Source of the DNA: JANXSS01 sp040385645
GTDB lineage: Bacteria > Pseudomonadota > Gammaproteobacteria > Burkholderiales > Burkholderiaceae_D
Direction of reading: 5' to 3'
NCBI GenBank assembly: GCA_040385645.1
Contig: JAZKGZ010000015.1
Span: forward strand, 144,716-208,715
Length of the DNA stretch: 64,000 nt
Every line of letters begins with the position of its first letter. Positions within the stretch are counted from its first letter, which is position 1. Position numbers and translations under genes: made by a program. Positions 8,624 through 17,115 of the stretch are shown here, piece by piece. Under the pieces are notes generated by a model. That model was not told the DNA's origin. It ran no database searches and worked only from the letters and a program-made list of their open reading frames with translations.

Positions 8624-9013
8624 ATGTCGAATCAATGGAAAGTGATCTGTCGTGTGACAGACATACCGATATTGGGTGCCCGCGTGCTGCAACGCCGGGC
8701 GGGCGAGGGTTTGCCGGCCAGGCCCGATGTCGCCATCTTTCGCAATGGCGAAGATCGAGTCTTTGCATTGCTGGACCGTTGCCCGCATAAAAACGGGCCG
8801 CTGTCGCAAGGTATCGTCTTCGGCGATCGGGTGGCCTGCCCGCTGCACGGCTGGCATATCGAACTCGGTTCAGGTTGTGCCGTTGCGCCCGACGAAGGTT
8901 GCGTGCAACGCTTCAGCTTGAAAATCGAGAACGGCGATGTGTTTCTCGACGCCGACGAGCTGGCGCAACAACCTGCAGAAACTGTCGCGCACAATCCGTG
9001 TCTGCATGAATGA
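8624..9013 (+). CDS. nirD: Nitrite reductase small subunit NirD, Rieske type
   Basis: 129 residues from the ATG at 8624, which has a strong AAGGGGGT ribosome-binding site; an in-frame GTG two codons earlier sits inside that site and is less likely. NirD partners NirB. The Rieske ligands are present as CPHKNG and CPLHGWH, so this subunit should hold a real [2Fe-2S] cluster, unlike the enterobacterial NirD, which keeps the fold but has lost the ligands. It overlaps the start of nasA by 8 bp, implying translational coupling. Confidence 0.93.
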   Translation: MSNQWKVICRVTDIPILGARVLQRRAGEGLPARPDVAIFRNGEDRVFALLDRCPHKNGPLSQGIVFGDRVACPLHGWHIELGSGCAVAPDEGCVQRFSLKIENGDVFLDADELAQQPAETVAHNPCLHE

Positions 9014-11786
9014 AGTGAAAGAAGTCAGAGCGACTTGCTGTTATTGCGGCGTCGGCTGTGGCGTTTTGATCCAGACGACAAACGGCGAGGTCAGCGGCGT
9101 ACGCGGCGACCCCGATCACCCCGCAAATTTCGGCCGGTTGTGTACCAAGGGCAGTACGCTGCATCTCACCGCTACCCCGGCTCTGCGCCAGCAGGCGCGT
9201 GCGCTGGTGCCGGAAATGCGTACCGATCGCAGCAGCCCTCGCAGCCAAACTAGCTGGAATACTTCGCTCGACTTCCTCGCCAAAAAATTCGCCGACACGA
9301 TTCAGACCCATGGCCCGAACAGTGTGGCTTTCTATATCTCCGGCCAGCTGCTCACCGAGGATTATTACGTTTTTAACAAGCTGGCGAAAGGTTTAATCGG
9401 TACCAACAATATCGACACCAATTCGCGATTGTGCATGTCCAGCGCCGTCGCTGGTTATAAGCAGACGCTGGGAGCCGATGCACCACCCGCCTGTTATGAA
9501 GATATCGACCATGCGCAACTGATTTTCATCGTCGGCTCCAACACCGCTTATGCGCATCCGGTGTTGTACCGCCGCATTGAGGATGCACGCAAACGTAACC
9601 CACAACTCAAAGTTATCGTCGCCGATCCACGCCGCACCGATACTGCGCGCGAAGCAGACCTGTTCCTGCCGATCCTGCCGGGCACCGACGTTGCCCTGTT
9701 CAACGGTATGTTACACATCTGCCTTTGGGAAGACTTGATCGATGTTGAATTCGTTACCCAACATACCAGCGGTTTTGCTGAACTGAAACGAATCGTACGC
9801 GAGTACACCCCCGCTTTTGTCGCCAACCTGTGCGGTATCGCCGAAGTCGATCTGATCACTGCGGCGCGTTGGTTCGGGCAATCGCCAGCGGCATTGTCCT
9901 TGTATTGCCAGGGCTTGAATCAATCTTCCTGTGGCACCGCCAAGAATGCTGCGCTGATCAATCTGCATTTGGCGACACACCAGATCGGCAAGCCAGGCGC
10001 TGGGCCGTTTTCTTTGACTGGCCAGCCCAATGCCATGGGCGGTCGGGAAGTAGGCGGCATGGCTAATCTGTTGTCGGCACACCGCGATCTCGCCAATCCC
10101 GCGCATCGTGCCGAAGTCGCTGCATTATGGGGGGTGCCGGATGTACCTGCGCAGCCCGGTAAGACCGCCATCGAACTATTCGACGCGGTGCGAGACGGCG
10201 AAATTAAAATTCTCTGGATCGCCTGTACCAACCCCGCACAATCGTTGCCGAACCAAAAGCTGGTGCGGCAAGCTTTGGAGGCAGCCGAACTCGTGATCGT
10301 ACAGGAAGCGTACCGCACCACGGCGACGGTGCCGTATGCGGACGTGTTATTGCCGGCCACCGCATGGAGTGAAAAGGACGGCACCGTCACCAATTCCGAG
10401 CGTTGCATCACGCGCATCGAGCCGGCGATGCCAGCACCGGCGGAAGCTCGCCACGACTGGCAGATCGTGGTGGACTTCGCCCAGCGCCTGGAGATGTTGC
10501 TCGGTAAAAATACGTCCTCGAAACCGACTATGTTTCCTTACCTGTCTGCAGAATCGATCTGGAACGAGCATCGCGAATCGACCCGAGGGCGCGATCTCGA
10601 CATCACCGGGATGTCGTATGCGATGTTGTCGGCGGACGGCCCGCAGCAATGGCCTTATCCGGAAGGGGCGTCGAGCGGCAAGAAGCGTCTTTACGAAGAT
10701 GGAATTTTTCCCACACCCAGCGGCCGTGCGCAATTTGTCGAAACCCCTTACCGGGCAGTGGCCGAACCGATCGATGTTCATTATCCATTCCATCTCACGA
10801 CGGGCCGCTTGCGCGATCAATGGCATGGTATGAGCCGCACCGGCACGATTGGCCGGCTGTTCGCCCATGCATCGGAGCCGGTAGTGGTCATGGCGCATAG
10901 CGACATGCAGCGGCGGTTGCTCAAAGACGGCGACCTGGTACATGTGACGAGCCGCCGCGGTTCGCAGATCTTGCCTGTAACTATGGGAGAAGACATGCGC
11001 GCCGGGCAGACATTCATCGGCATGCATTGGGGCGAAGAGTTTTTATCAGGGCGCGGCCATGCAGAGAACGGCTCCTACGGCGTCAATGCCTTGACCATCG
11101 GTGCCACCGATCCAAGTTCGAAGCAGCCGGAACTCAAACATGCGGCAGTCAAGATTTTAAAAGCCGAATTACCATGGCAATTGCAGATTTTTGGATGGTT
11201 CGACGAAGCCAGCATCGTTGCGGTACAGGTTGCACTGCGCCCGCACATGCGCAAATTCGCCTACGCCGCCTGTACCTTGTTCGGACGTGAGCGGGCCGGC
11301 TTACTGTTTCGGGCGGCCGACGATTACTCCGCTGCGCCAGAATTATTACGGATAGTCGAAGCCGCGTTCGGGCTAAATGGCGACAACGTGTTGCGTTACG
11401 ACGATACCCGCCTGGGTCGTTCGCGGCGCGTGCTGGTAGCGGGTGGAACAATGCAAGCGGTATCGCTGGCAGGCGATACGGCAGCTGCCGGATGGTTGAA
11501 AGCCTATTTGCAAGACGAACAACCGGTCGCTTCTCTCGGACGTAGGTTATTAATGCCGGGCGCTGCACCACCGGCAGGCTTCACCTCGCGCGGGCGGATT
11601 ATATGTAATTGCTTAGACGTGGCTGAGCAAGAGATAAACGCTGTATTGCTTTCCATCGGCGGCAACGAAGAACAACGCCTGACAAAGTTGAAATCGCGTT
11701 TGAAATGCGGCAGCAGTTGCGGCTCCTGCGTGCCGGAATTAAAGGTGTTGATTCACCAGACGCCAGCGGCTGCCGAAATTCAATAA
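9006..11786 (+). CDS. nasA: Assimilatory nitrate reductase catalytic subunit NasA
   Basis: 926 residues from the ATG at 9006, which overlaps the nirD stop. Mo-bis-MGD oxidoreductase that reduces nitrate to nitrite in the cytoplasm. The N-terminal [4Fe-4S] ligands are C11, C14, C18 and C46 (CCYCGVGC...GRLCTKG). Molybdopterin-binding domains follow, with a molydopterin dinucleotide-binding C-lobe (LTTGRLRDQWHGMSRTG). The last 70 residues add a BFD-like [2Fe-2S] domain (CNCLDVAEQEI...CGSSCGSC), as in Klebsiella-type NasA. No separate NasC reductase is present, so electrons may come from another donor through this extra cluster (inference). Last gene of the operon. Confidence 0.94.
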   Translation: MNEVKEVRATCCYCGVGCGVLIQTTNGEVSGVRGDPDHPANFGRLCTKGSTLHLTATPALRQQARALVPEMRTDRSSPRSQTSWNTSLDFLAKKFADTIQTHGPNSVAFYISGQLLTEDYYVFNKLAKGLIGTNNIDTNSRLCMSSAVAGYKQTLGADAPPACYEDIDHAQLIFIVGSNTAYAHPVLYRRIEDARKRNPQLKVIVADPRRTDTAREADLFLPILPGTDVALFNGMLHICLWEDLIDVEFVTQHTSGFAELKRIVREYTPAFVANLCGIAEVDLITAARWFGQSPAALSLYCQGLNQSSCGTAKNAALINLHLATHQIGKPGAGPFSLTGQPNAMGGREVGGMANLLSAHRDLANPAHRAEVAALWGVPDVPAQPGKTAIELFDAVRDGEIKILWIACTNPAQSLPNQKLVRQALEAAELVIVQEAYRTTATVPYADVLLPATAWSEKDGTVTNSERCITRIEPAMPAPAEARHDWQIVVDFAQRLEMLLGKNTSSKPTMFPYLSAESIWNEHRESTRGRDLDITGMSYAMLSADGPQQWPYPEGASSGKKRLYEDGIFPTPSGRAQFVETPYRAVAEPIDVHYPFHLTTGRLRDQWHGMSRTGTIGRLFAHASEPVVVMAHSDMQRRLLKDGDLVHVTSRRGSQILPVTMGEDMRAGQTFIGMHWGEEFLSGRGHAENGSYGVNALTIGATDPSSKQPELKHAAVKILKAELPWQLQIFGWFDEASIVAVQVALRPHMRKFAYAACTLFGRERAGLLFRAADDYSAAPELLRIVEAAFGLNGDNVLRYDDTRLGRSRRVLVAGGTMQAVSLAGDTAAAGWLKAYLQDEQPVASLGRRLLMPGAAPPAGFTSRGRIICNCLDVAEQEINAVLLSIGGNEEQRLTKLKSRLKCGSSCGSCVPELKVLIHQTPAAAEIQ

Positions 11787-11849
11787 CGCTACATGGTAAC
11801 GTCGGTTCTTCGTGTGCCGACACACCATCATTCGGTGTAACCTGTAAGC

Positions 11850-12869
11850 ATGAATACCCCGACCGATTCTTCTCTCTCACCACCGTTTTCCGCCGCCCGT
11901 TTTATCAAAGAAATCGGACGTGGAAAGAACGGTGCCCGCAGTCTCAGCCGTGACGATGCGCGCCTTTTATATGCCGCCATGCTGGCACGGCAAATATCCG
12001 ACCTCGAGCTGGGAGCGGTATTGCTTGCCATGCGTATCAAGGGAGAAACGGTCGATGAAATCGCTGGGTTTCTGGATGCGGCGCATGCGTCGTTCGATTT
12101 GCTCGACGTACCCCCGCTTGGATTGCCTGACGAACATTCCGGCACGCCGATGCCGATCGTCATTCCAAGCTATAACGGTGCCCGAAAAATACCTAACCTG
12201 ACGCCGTTACTGGCAATGTTACTGGCTCGCGAAAATATCCCAGTCCTGGTACATGGCGTGCTGCACGATGCCGGCCGGGTGACGACCGCAGAGATATTTA
12301 CCGCCTTGGGCTGGCCTCTGGCGACGTCGATAGGCGATGCCGAAAAAACGCTGGCGACCGGCCAACCCGCATTTATGCCGATTGCCATTTTGGCACCGCA
12401 GATCGCCGCTTTGCTGGCACTTCGTCAAGTGCTCGGTGTGCGCAGCTCGACCCATACGCTGGTAAAGATTCTGCAGCCATTCCGTCGACCCGCACTGCTT
12501 TTGTCTTCTTATACGCATCCGGAATATCTGCTGATGCTCAGCGACTACTTCACCAAGGCTACGCCCGCCGAACGTGGCGACGCTCTGCTCATGCGTGGCA
12601 CCGAAGGCGAAACCGTCGCCAATACCAAGCGAGCCCAGCAGATCGATTGGTTTCATGAAGGCATTCGTCGTACCCTGGAAGAAAAGCAGGGCGCATTCGA
12701 TCTTCTGCCAGACCTGCCGCCTGAGTTGCCTCCGGATCGGGACGCGCTCACCACTGCCCGCTGGATCATGCAGGTGCTCGACGGGTCGTTGCCCGTGCCG
12801 CAGGCAATCGCCACTCAAGTAACACGATGCGCCGCCATCGCAAAAGGCCAGACGATCGATTTCAGCTAG
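11850..12869 (+). CDS. ybiB: YbiB/TrpD2-family nucleic-acid-binding protein
   Basis: 339 residues with the anthranilate phosphoribosyltransferase fold: the helical N-domain (FIKEIGRGKNGARSLSRDDARLLYAAML), then VIPSYNGARKIPNLTPLLAMLLA in place of the TrpD PRPP-binding GTGGD loop. This substitution and the basic surface mark the YbiB/TrpD2 subfamily, which binds nucleic acid without sequence specificity instead of making tryptophan. No other trp genes are nearby. It starts 64 bp after nasA and could be cotranscribed, but the link to nitrate metabolism is unclear. Confidence 0.8.
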   Translation: MNTPTDSSLSPPFSAARFIKEIGRGKNGARSLSRDDARLLYAAMLARQISDLELGAVLLAMRIKGETVDEIAGFLDAAHASFDLLDVPPLGLPDEHSGTPMPIVIPSYNGARKIPNLTPLLAMLLARENIPVLVHGVLHDAGRVTTAEIFTALGWPLATSIGDAEKTLATGQPAFMPIAILAPQIAALLALRQVLGVRSSTHTLVKILQPFRRPALLLSSYTHPEYLLMLSDYFTKATPAERGDALLMRGTEGETVANTKRAQQIDWFHEGIRRTLEEKQGAFDLLPDLPPELPPDRDALTTARWIMQVLDGSLPVPQAIATQVTRCAAIAKGQTIDFS

Positions 12870-12935
12870 GCCACCGCGCTAATGCGATTGTTCTACAATC
12901 GCTGCCTCACACTTTTGGTCCGAGCTTTGCAAAAT

Positions 12936-14132
12936 ATGGCAACCGAATTCGATGTCGCCGTGATTGGTGCCGGTGCCGCCGGCATGATGTGCGCGGCAGT
13001 CGCCGGGCAGCGCGGCCGCTCCGTCGTATTGATCGATCATGCCACGCGGCTGGCGGAAAAAATTCGCATTTCCGGTGGCGGACGCTGCAATTTCACAAAT
13101 ATCGACACCGCGCCTGCGAATTTTTTGTCCGAAAACCCACATTTTTGCAAAAGTGCGCTTTCGCGTTACACACCGCAGGATTTTCTCGCTTTATTGAAGC
13201 GTTACCGCATCGCCTATCACGAGAAGCACAAAGGCCAGCTATTTTGCGACCGTTCTGCCGAAGACATCATTTCGATGCTGAAAGCCGAATGCGATCTTGG
13301 CAATGTCCGGTGGCGTATGCCGTGCAAGGTTGCTACTTTGGCCAAAAATACGACCGGATTTCGCATCGATCTGGAAGCCGATACTGTACAGGCCACCAGC
13401 GTCGTAATCGCGACCGGCGGCTTATCGATTCCCAAGATCGGTGCTACCGATTTCGCTTTCAGGATTGCCCGTCAGTTCGGTCTGAAACTGGTCGAGCCGC
13501 GAGCCGCCCTGGTGCCGTTGACTTTTGACCAAAGCACCTGGCAGCCATTCGCGCCGCTTTCGGGCATTGCTTTAGAAGTGGAAGTCGAAACGGGAGAGCG
13601 CAAAAACCGCGGCAGTTTCAAAGAAGATTTGCTCTTTACCCACCGCGGCCTTTCCGGACCCGCGGTGTTACAAATATCCAGTTATTGGCAAGCCGGCTCA
13701 GCACTGGCACTGAATTTGCTGCCGCAATTGGATCTTGCCGAAACTTTAATAAAGGAAAAGGGCGGTATTCGTAAAAACCTCGGCAATCATTTGGCGCAAT
13801 GGTTGCCTGCACGCGTAGCCGAAGGTTGGCTCGCAGCAAATAATTTCCGGGCGGACACCCGGCCGGCGGACATGCCCGACCGTGAATTGCGCCGGCTTGG
13901 TCAATCGCTCAACGCCTGGCGTATTACACCGCAAGGCAGCGAGGGATACCGAAAAGCCGAAGTGACTCGAGGTGGAGTCGATACGCATGCACTTTCGCAG
14001 CAAAGCATGATGGTAAATGCAGTGCCCGGTCTTCATTTCGTCGGGGAGGCAGTCGATGTAACGGGGTGGCTGGGTGGATATAATTTCCAATGGGCTTGGG
14101 CGTCGGGTGTTGCGGCCGGAATGGCCGTTTAA
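12936..14132 (+). CDS. NAD(P)/FAD-dependent oxidoreductase, HI0933/YhiN (BaiN-like) family
   Basis: 398 residues from the ATG at 12936 (MATEFDVAVIGAGAAGMMC), the usual start for this family; the frame also has an ATG at 12882. Landmarks are the FAD-binding GAGAAGMM at residues 9-16, SGGGRCNFTN at about 50, the FAD-contact VIATGGLSIPKIGATDF and the C-terminal GEAVDVTGWLGGYNFQWAW. The physiological substrate is unknown; a relative called BaiN reduces bile-acid intermediates in gut bacteria, which should not be assumed here. A convergent or regulatory role is not visible. Confidence 0.8.
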   Translation: MATEFDVAVIGAGAAGMMCAAVAGQRGRSVVLIDHATRLAEKIRISGGGRCNFTNIDTAPANFLSENPHFCKSALSRYTPQDFLALLKRYRIAYHEKHKGQLFCDRSAEDIISMLKAECDLGNVRWRMPCKVATLAKNTTGFRIDLEADTVQATSVVIATGGLSIPKIGATDFAFRIARQFGLKLVEPRAALVPLTFDQSTWQPFAPLSGIALEVEVETGERKNRGSFKEDLLFTHRGLSGPAVLQISSYWQAGSALALNLLPQLDLAETLIKEKGGIRKNLGNHLAQWLPARVAEGWLAANNFRADTRPADMPDRELRRLGQSLNAWRITPQGSEGYRKAEVTRGGVDTHALSQQSMMVNAVPGLHFVGEAVDVTGWLGGYNFQWAWASGVAAGMAV

Positions 14133-14152
14133 AGCGGGCATACTATCGACGC

Positions 14153-14181
14153 TTCCCATTCGCGCGAGTAACTGCTATGAT
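14153..14181 (+). promoter_or_regulatory. Promoter of rpsU block
   Basis: TTCCCA (14153-14158), 17-bp spacer, TATGAT (14176-14181) with an extended -10 TG at 14173-14174. Predicted start near 14188, about 28 nt before the rpsU ATG. Confidence 0.5.
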
Positions 14182-14215
14182 CGCGTTCTGCCTGAAAACC
14201 ATTATTTGAGTTTAC

Positions 14216-14428
14216 ATGACTACCATTCGCCTTAAAGAAAACGAGCCGTTCGAAGTTGCAATGCGTCGCTTCAAGCGCACGATTGAAAAAACCGGTCTTC
14301 TCACCGAGTTGCGCGCCCGTGAGTTTTACGAAAAACCGACCGCAGAGCGCAAGCGCAAGCTGGCAGCCGCCGTCAAGCGTCACTACAAACGCATTCGCAG
14401 CCAGCAACTGCCGAAAAAACTGTTTTAA
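14216..14428 (+). CDS. rpsU: 30S ribosomal protein S21
   Basis: 70 residues, strongly basic (MTTIRLKENEPFEVAMRRFKR...). S21 is the small-subunit protein needed for efficient initiation of translation and sits near the anti-Shine-Dalgarno region. It opens the macromolecular-synthesis block rpsU-yqeY-dnaG-rpoD. A hairpin with U-rich trailer lies 80 bp downstream and may trim most transcripts so that S21 outnumbers the products of the later genes. Confidence 0.96.
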   Translation: MTTIRLKENEPFEVAMRRFKRTIEKTGLLTELRAREFYEKPTAERKRKLAAAVKRHYKRIRSQQLPKKLF

Positions 14429-14509
14429 TCGGTTGTTTTTGAATCGGTTGGCTTTGTAGTTGCACTGGTTACGACGTTATCGATTCCAGCGCCCCGAAGA
14501 CCAGCAGTA

Positions 14510-14556
14510 AACCCGCTCCGGTGTTGGTCCGCAGCGGGTTTTGACGTTTTGGGTTT
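14510..14556 (+). terminator. Terminator/attenuator between rpsU and yqeY
   Basis: AACCCGCT (14510-14517) pairs with AGCGGGTT (14533-14540), with an inner CGG/CCG pairing (14519-14521 with 14529-14531) and one C-C mismatch. It is followed by an interrupted T-rich stretch. A partial terminator here would let rpsU be made in excess of dnaG and rpoD. Confidence 0.5.
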
Positions 14557-14613
14557 TGACGAGTTGGTTTTTAAAGTTTTCATCAAGCAATTTGGCTGTT
14601 TACCGGAGACATC

Positions 14614-15063
14614 ATGGGTCTGAAAGAGCAAATCACCGACGACATGAAAGCTGCAATGCGCTCCAAGGATGCGCCCAAGCTCGGCACGATTCGTCTGCTC
14701 ACGGCGGCTATCAAGCAGAAGGAGGTCGACGAGCGCATCGATGTGACCGACGCTATGGTGCTGGTTATCATTGAAAAAATGATCAAGCAACGCAAAGACT
14801 CGATTCAGCAATTCGAGGCCGGCAGCCGTCAGGATTTGGCAGACATCGAGAAAGCGGAGTTGGCGATTCTCTCGACCTATATGCCAGCGGCTTTGTCGAA
14901 TCAAGAGATCGATACCGAAGTTGCTGCCGCTGTAGCAGTCAGCGGTGCTGCCGGCCCGCAAGACATGGGCAAAGTCATGGCGATCGTCAAACCTAAGCTG
15001 GCAGGGCGTGCCGACATGACAGTCGTCTCGACGTTGGTCAAGGCGGCATTGGCCGGCAGGTAA
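14614..15063 (+). CDS. yqeY: GatB/YqeY domain protein
   Basis: 149 residues, all-helical. It begins MGLKEQITDDMKAAMRSKD and ends in the GatB-tail-like domain (DMGKVMAIVKPKLAGRADM). The family resembles the tRNA-binding tail of GatB, the amidotransferase subunit, but occurs as a stand-alone protein of uncertain role between rpsU and dnaG. It is separated from dnaG by only 6 bp, so both are cotranslated from one message. Confidence 0.88.
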   Translation: MGLKEQITDDMKAAMRSKDAPKLGTIRLLTAAIKQKEVDERIDVTDAMVLVIIEKMIKQRKDSIQQFEAGSRQDLADIEKAELAILSTYMPAALSNQEIDTEVAAAVAVSGAAGPQDMGKVMAIVKPKLAGRADMTVVSTLVKAALAGR

Positions 15064-15069
15064 GTCGTC

Positions 15070-16869
15070 GTGATACCACAATCTTTCATCCAAGATCTCT
15101 TGACCCGGGTCGATGTGGTGGAGATCGTCGGCCGCTACGTGCAGTTGAAAAAGGGCGGTGCCAATTTTATGGGACTGTGCCCGTTCCATAATGAAAAATC
15201 GCCCAGCTTTACAGTGAGCCCAACCAAGCAGTTCTATCACTGCTTCGGTTGCGGCGCGCATGGTACCGCCATCGGTTTTTTAATCGAATACTCTGGCTTG
15301 GGTTTTGTGGAGGCGGTCAAGGATTTGGCGCAAGACGTCGGCATGGTCGTGCCGGAAAATGAATCACGCTTGCCGCCGGCACAGCGTGCTCAAGAGCAGG
15401 CCAAGACACTTGCATTATCGGAAGCTATGACGCGCGCCTGCGATTTTTATCGGCAACAGTTGCGTACCGCGGAGCGCGCCAAACAGTACCTGATCGGGCG
15501 CGGCCTCAGCGGCGAAGTTGCCGCCCGTTTCGGCATCGGCTATGCGCCGGAGGGTTGGGATAGTTTGAAAGCGGTGTTTGCCGATCACGATGCCGCAGTG
15601 CTGGTCGAGGCTGGGCTCGTGATCGACCGCAGCGAAGAAAACAACGGCGGGCGCAAACGCTACGATCGTTTTCGCGATCGCATCATGTTTCCGATTCGCA
15701 GCATGAAAGGCCAGGTCATCGGTTTCGGCGGACGCATCCTTGATAGCGGTGAGCCAAAATACTTGAATTCACCCGAGACGCCCTTATTTCAAAAAGGACT
15801 AGAGCTATACGGCCTGTTCGAGGCACGCCAGGCAATCCGCGAAGCCGGTTATGTGCTGGTCACGGAAGGCTACATGGATGTCGTAGCGCTGGCGCAATTG
15901 GGTTTTCCGCAAGTGGTAGCGACGTTGGGTACCGCCTGCACGGCAGTACATGTACAAAAATTGTTGCGTCAGACGGATAATTTGGTATTCAGCTTCGACG
16001 GCGACGCCGCCGGACGGCGCGCTGCCAGACGGGCATTGGAAGCCAGCCTGGCGCATGCTACCGACGATAAATCGGTGAAATTTTTGTTCTTGCCGGCCGA
16101 GCACGACCCAGACAGCTATATCCGCGCGCACGGCACTGAAGTATTTGCTCAACAGGTGCAGCAAGCGATGCCGCTGTCTGAATTTCTGCTTAAAGAAGTC
16201 GTGGCGGAAAACGACTTGGCGACCTCGGAAGGCCGCGCGCGCACGCAGTTCGATGCGAAGCCGCTCTTGCAGGCATTGCCGGCTTCCAGTTTGCGGTTGC
16301 AGATCGTACGCAGCCTGGCAGCAGTGACACGGTCCACGCCGAGCGAGATCGAAGTGTTGTTTGAACTTAAGCAGCCGGTGGCGCGTATCAAGGCTGCGCC
16401 GCCGCGTGCCCGACGTACTGCGCCGGTGGAACTGGAAAGACAGATCATGCGCTTGCTGGTGGCGCATCCCAGCCTGGCCAGCGATCTCGATGAAGACGCG
16501 TTGGAGGCTGCTGCCAGATGCGCGCCGGACGGTGCGGCAATGCTCAGGCAACTGGTCGACGCTGGTAAGCGTATGGGTCAAAGCGCAAGCTTTGCAATAT
16601 TGGCTGAACGTCTGAAAGCAGAAAGTGCGGATTTCGATGCGCTGATCGCCGAAGTGGCTGCCGAGACGGAAAGTGCGTTCGACACGGCACGTCTGGAGCT
16701 CTTCGGAGCCATACGACAAACCAGATTGAAGCAAGTAAAAGAACAGCTCGATGAGCTGGCTGCAGGCGGGCTGAGTTCTGAGGACGCACGTGAGCGTTAT
16801 CGCAGCCTGTCGAGTCACCAGGAGCGGTTACGGCAAGAAGCGGTCGCTGAAATCGCTCAGCGGATGTAA
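15070..16869 (+). CDS. dnaG: DNA primase DnaG (GTG start)
   Basis: 599 residues. It makes RNA primers at the replication fork. The start is GTG at 15070 (MIPQSFIQDLLTRVD, the usual N-terminus). Zinc-ribbon ligands are C37, H40, C58 and C61 (CPFH...CFGC). The TOPRIM catalytic core follows (VTEGYMDVVAL, FDGDAAGRRAA) and then the DnaB-interacting C-terminal helicase-binding domain. Length and order are typical. Confidence 0.96.
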   Translation: MIPQSFIQDLLTRVDVVEIVGRYVQLKKGGANFMGLCPFHNEKSPSFTVSPTKQFYHCFGCGAHGTAIGFLIEYSGLGFVEAVKDLAQDVGMVVPENESRLPPAQRAQEQAKTLALSEAMTRACDFYRQQLRTAERAKQYLIGRGLSGEVAARFGIGYAPEGWDSLKAVFADHDAAVLVEAGLVIDRSEENNGGRKRYDRFRDRIMFPIRSMKGQVIGFGGRILDSGEPKYLNSPETPLFQKGLELYGLFEARQAIREAGYVLVTEGYMDVVALAQLGFPQVVATLGTACTAVHVQKLLRQTDNLVFSFDGDAAGRRAARRALEASLAHATDDKSVKFLFLPAEHDPDSYIRAHGTEVFAQQVQQAMPLSEFLLKEVVAENDLATSEGRARTQFDAKPLLQALPASSLRLQIVRSLAAVTRSTPSEIEVLFELKQPVARIKAAPPRARRTAPVELERQIMRLLVAHPSLASDLDEDALEAAARCAPDGAAMLRQLVDAGKRMGQSASFAILAERLKAESADFDALIAEVAAETESAFDTARLELFGAIRQTRLKQVKEQLDELAAGGLSSEDARERYRSLSSHQERLRQEAVAEIAQRM

Positions 16870-17034
16870 TGGCGTTATCGCAATGCCGTAATGAAGTTGT
16901 AGTGATATTGCGGCGAGACCGCATGACAAGGTTGCAAAATGGTTCGTATAGTAATTTCTATAGCGATTCATGCCAATTGCAGGATTTAAATTTGCAGATC
17001 ACGCGCAGGAAAATCCTAAAAAATTGGTGTCATG

Positions 17035-17043
17035 TGCTATACT
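17035..17043 (+). promoter_or_regulatory. Extended -10 promoter upstream of rpoD
   Basis: TG-C-TATACT at 17035-17043 is an extended -10 element in the 246-bp dnaG-rpoD gap. No good -35 is found at 16-18 bp, as is usual for extended -10 promoters. It gives a start near 17050, about 65 nt before the rpoD ATG at 17116. The 16.87-17.03 kb part of the gap shows nothing else. Confidence 0.4.
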
Positions 17044-17115
17044 TAAAAGCTTTTGATTCAACACGTTAGATCGGTTTTTCAGTTTTTCGAACTATAGCTT
17101 TGCCACGCTTTCAAC

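Noticed and set aside
15805..16818. 337-codon minus-strand frame inside dnaG
   Set aside because: Shadow of dnaG; rich in Arg/His/Gln as expected for antisense of G+C-rich codons.
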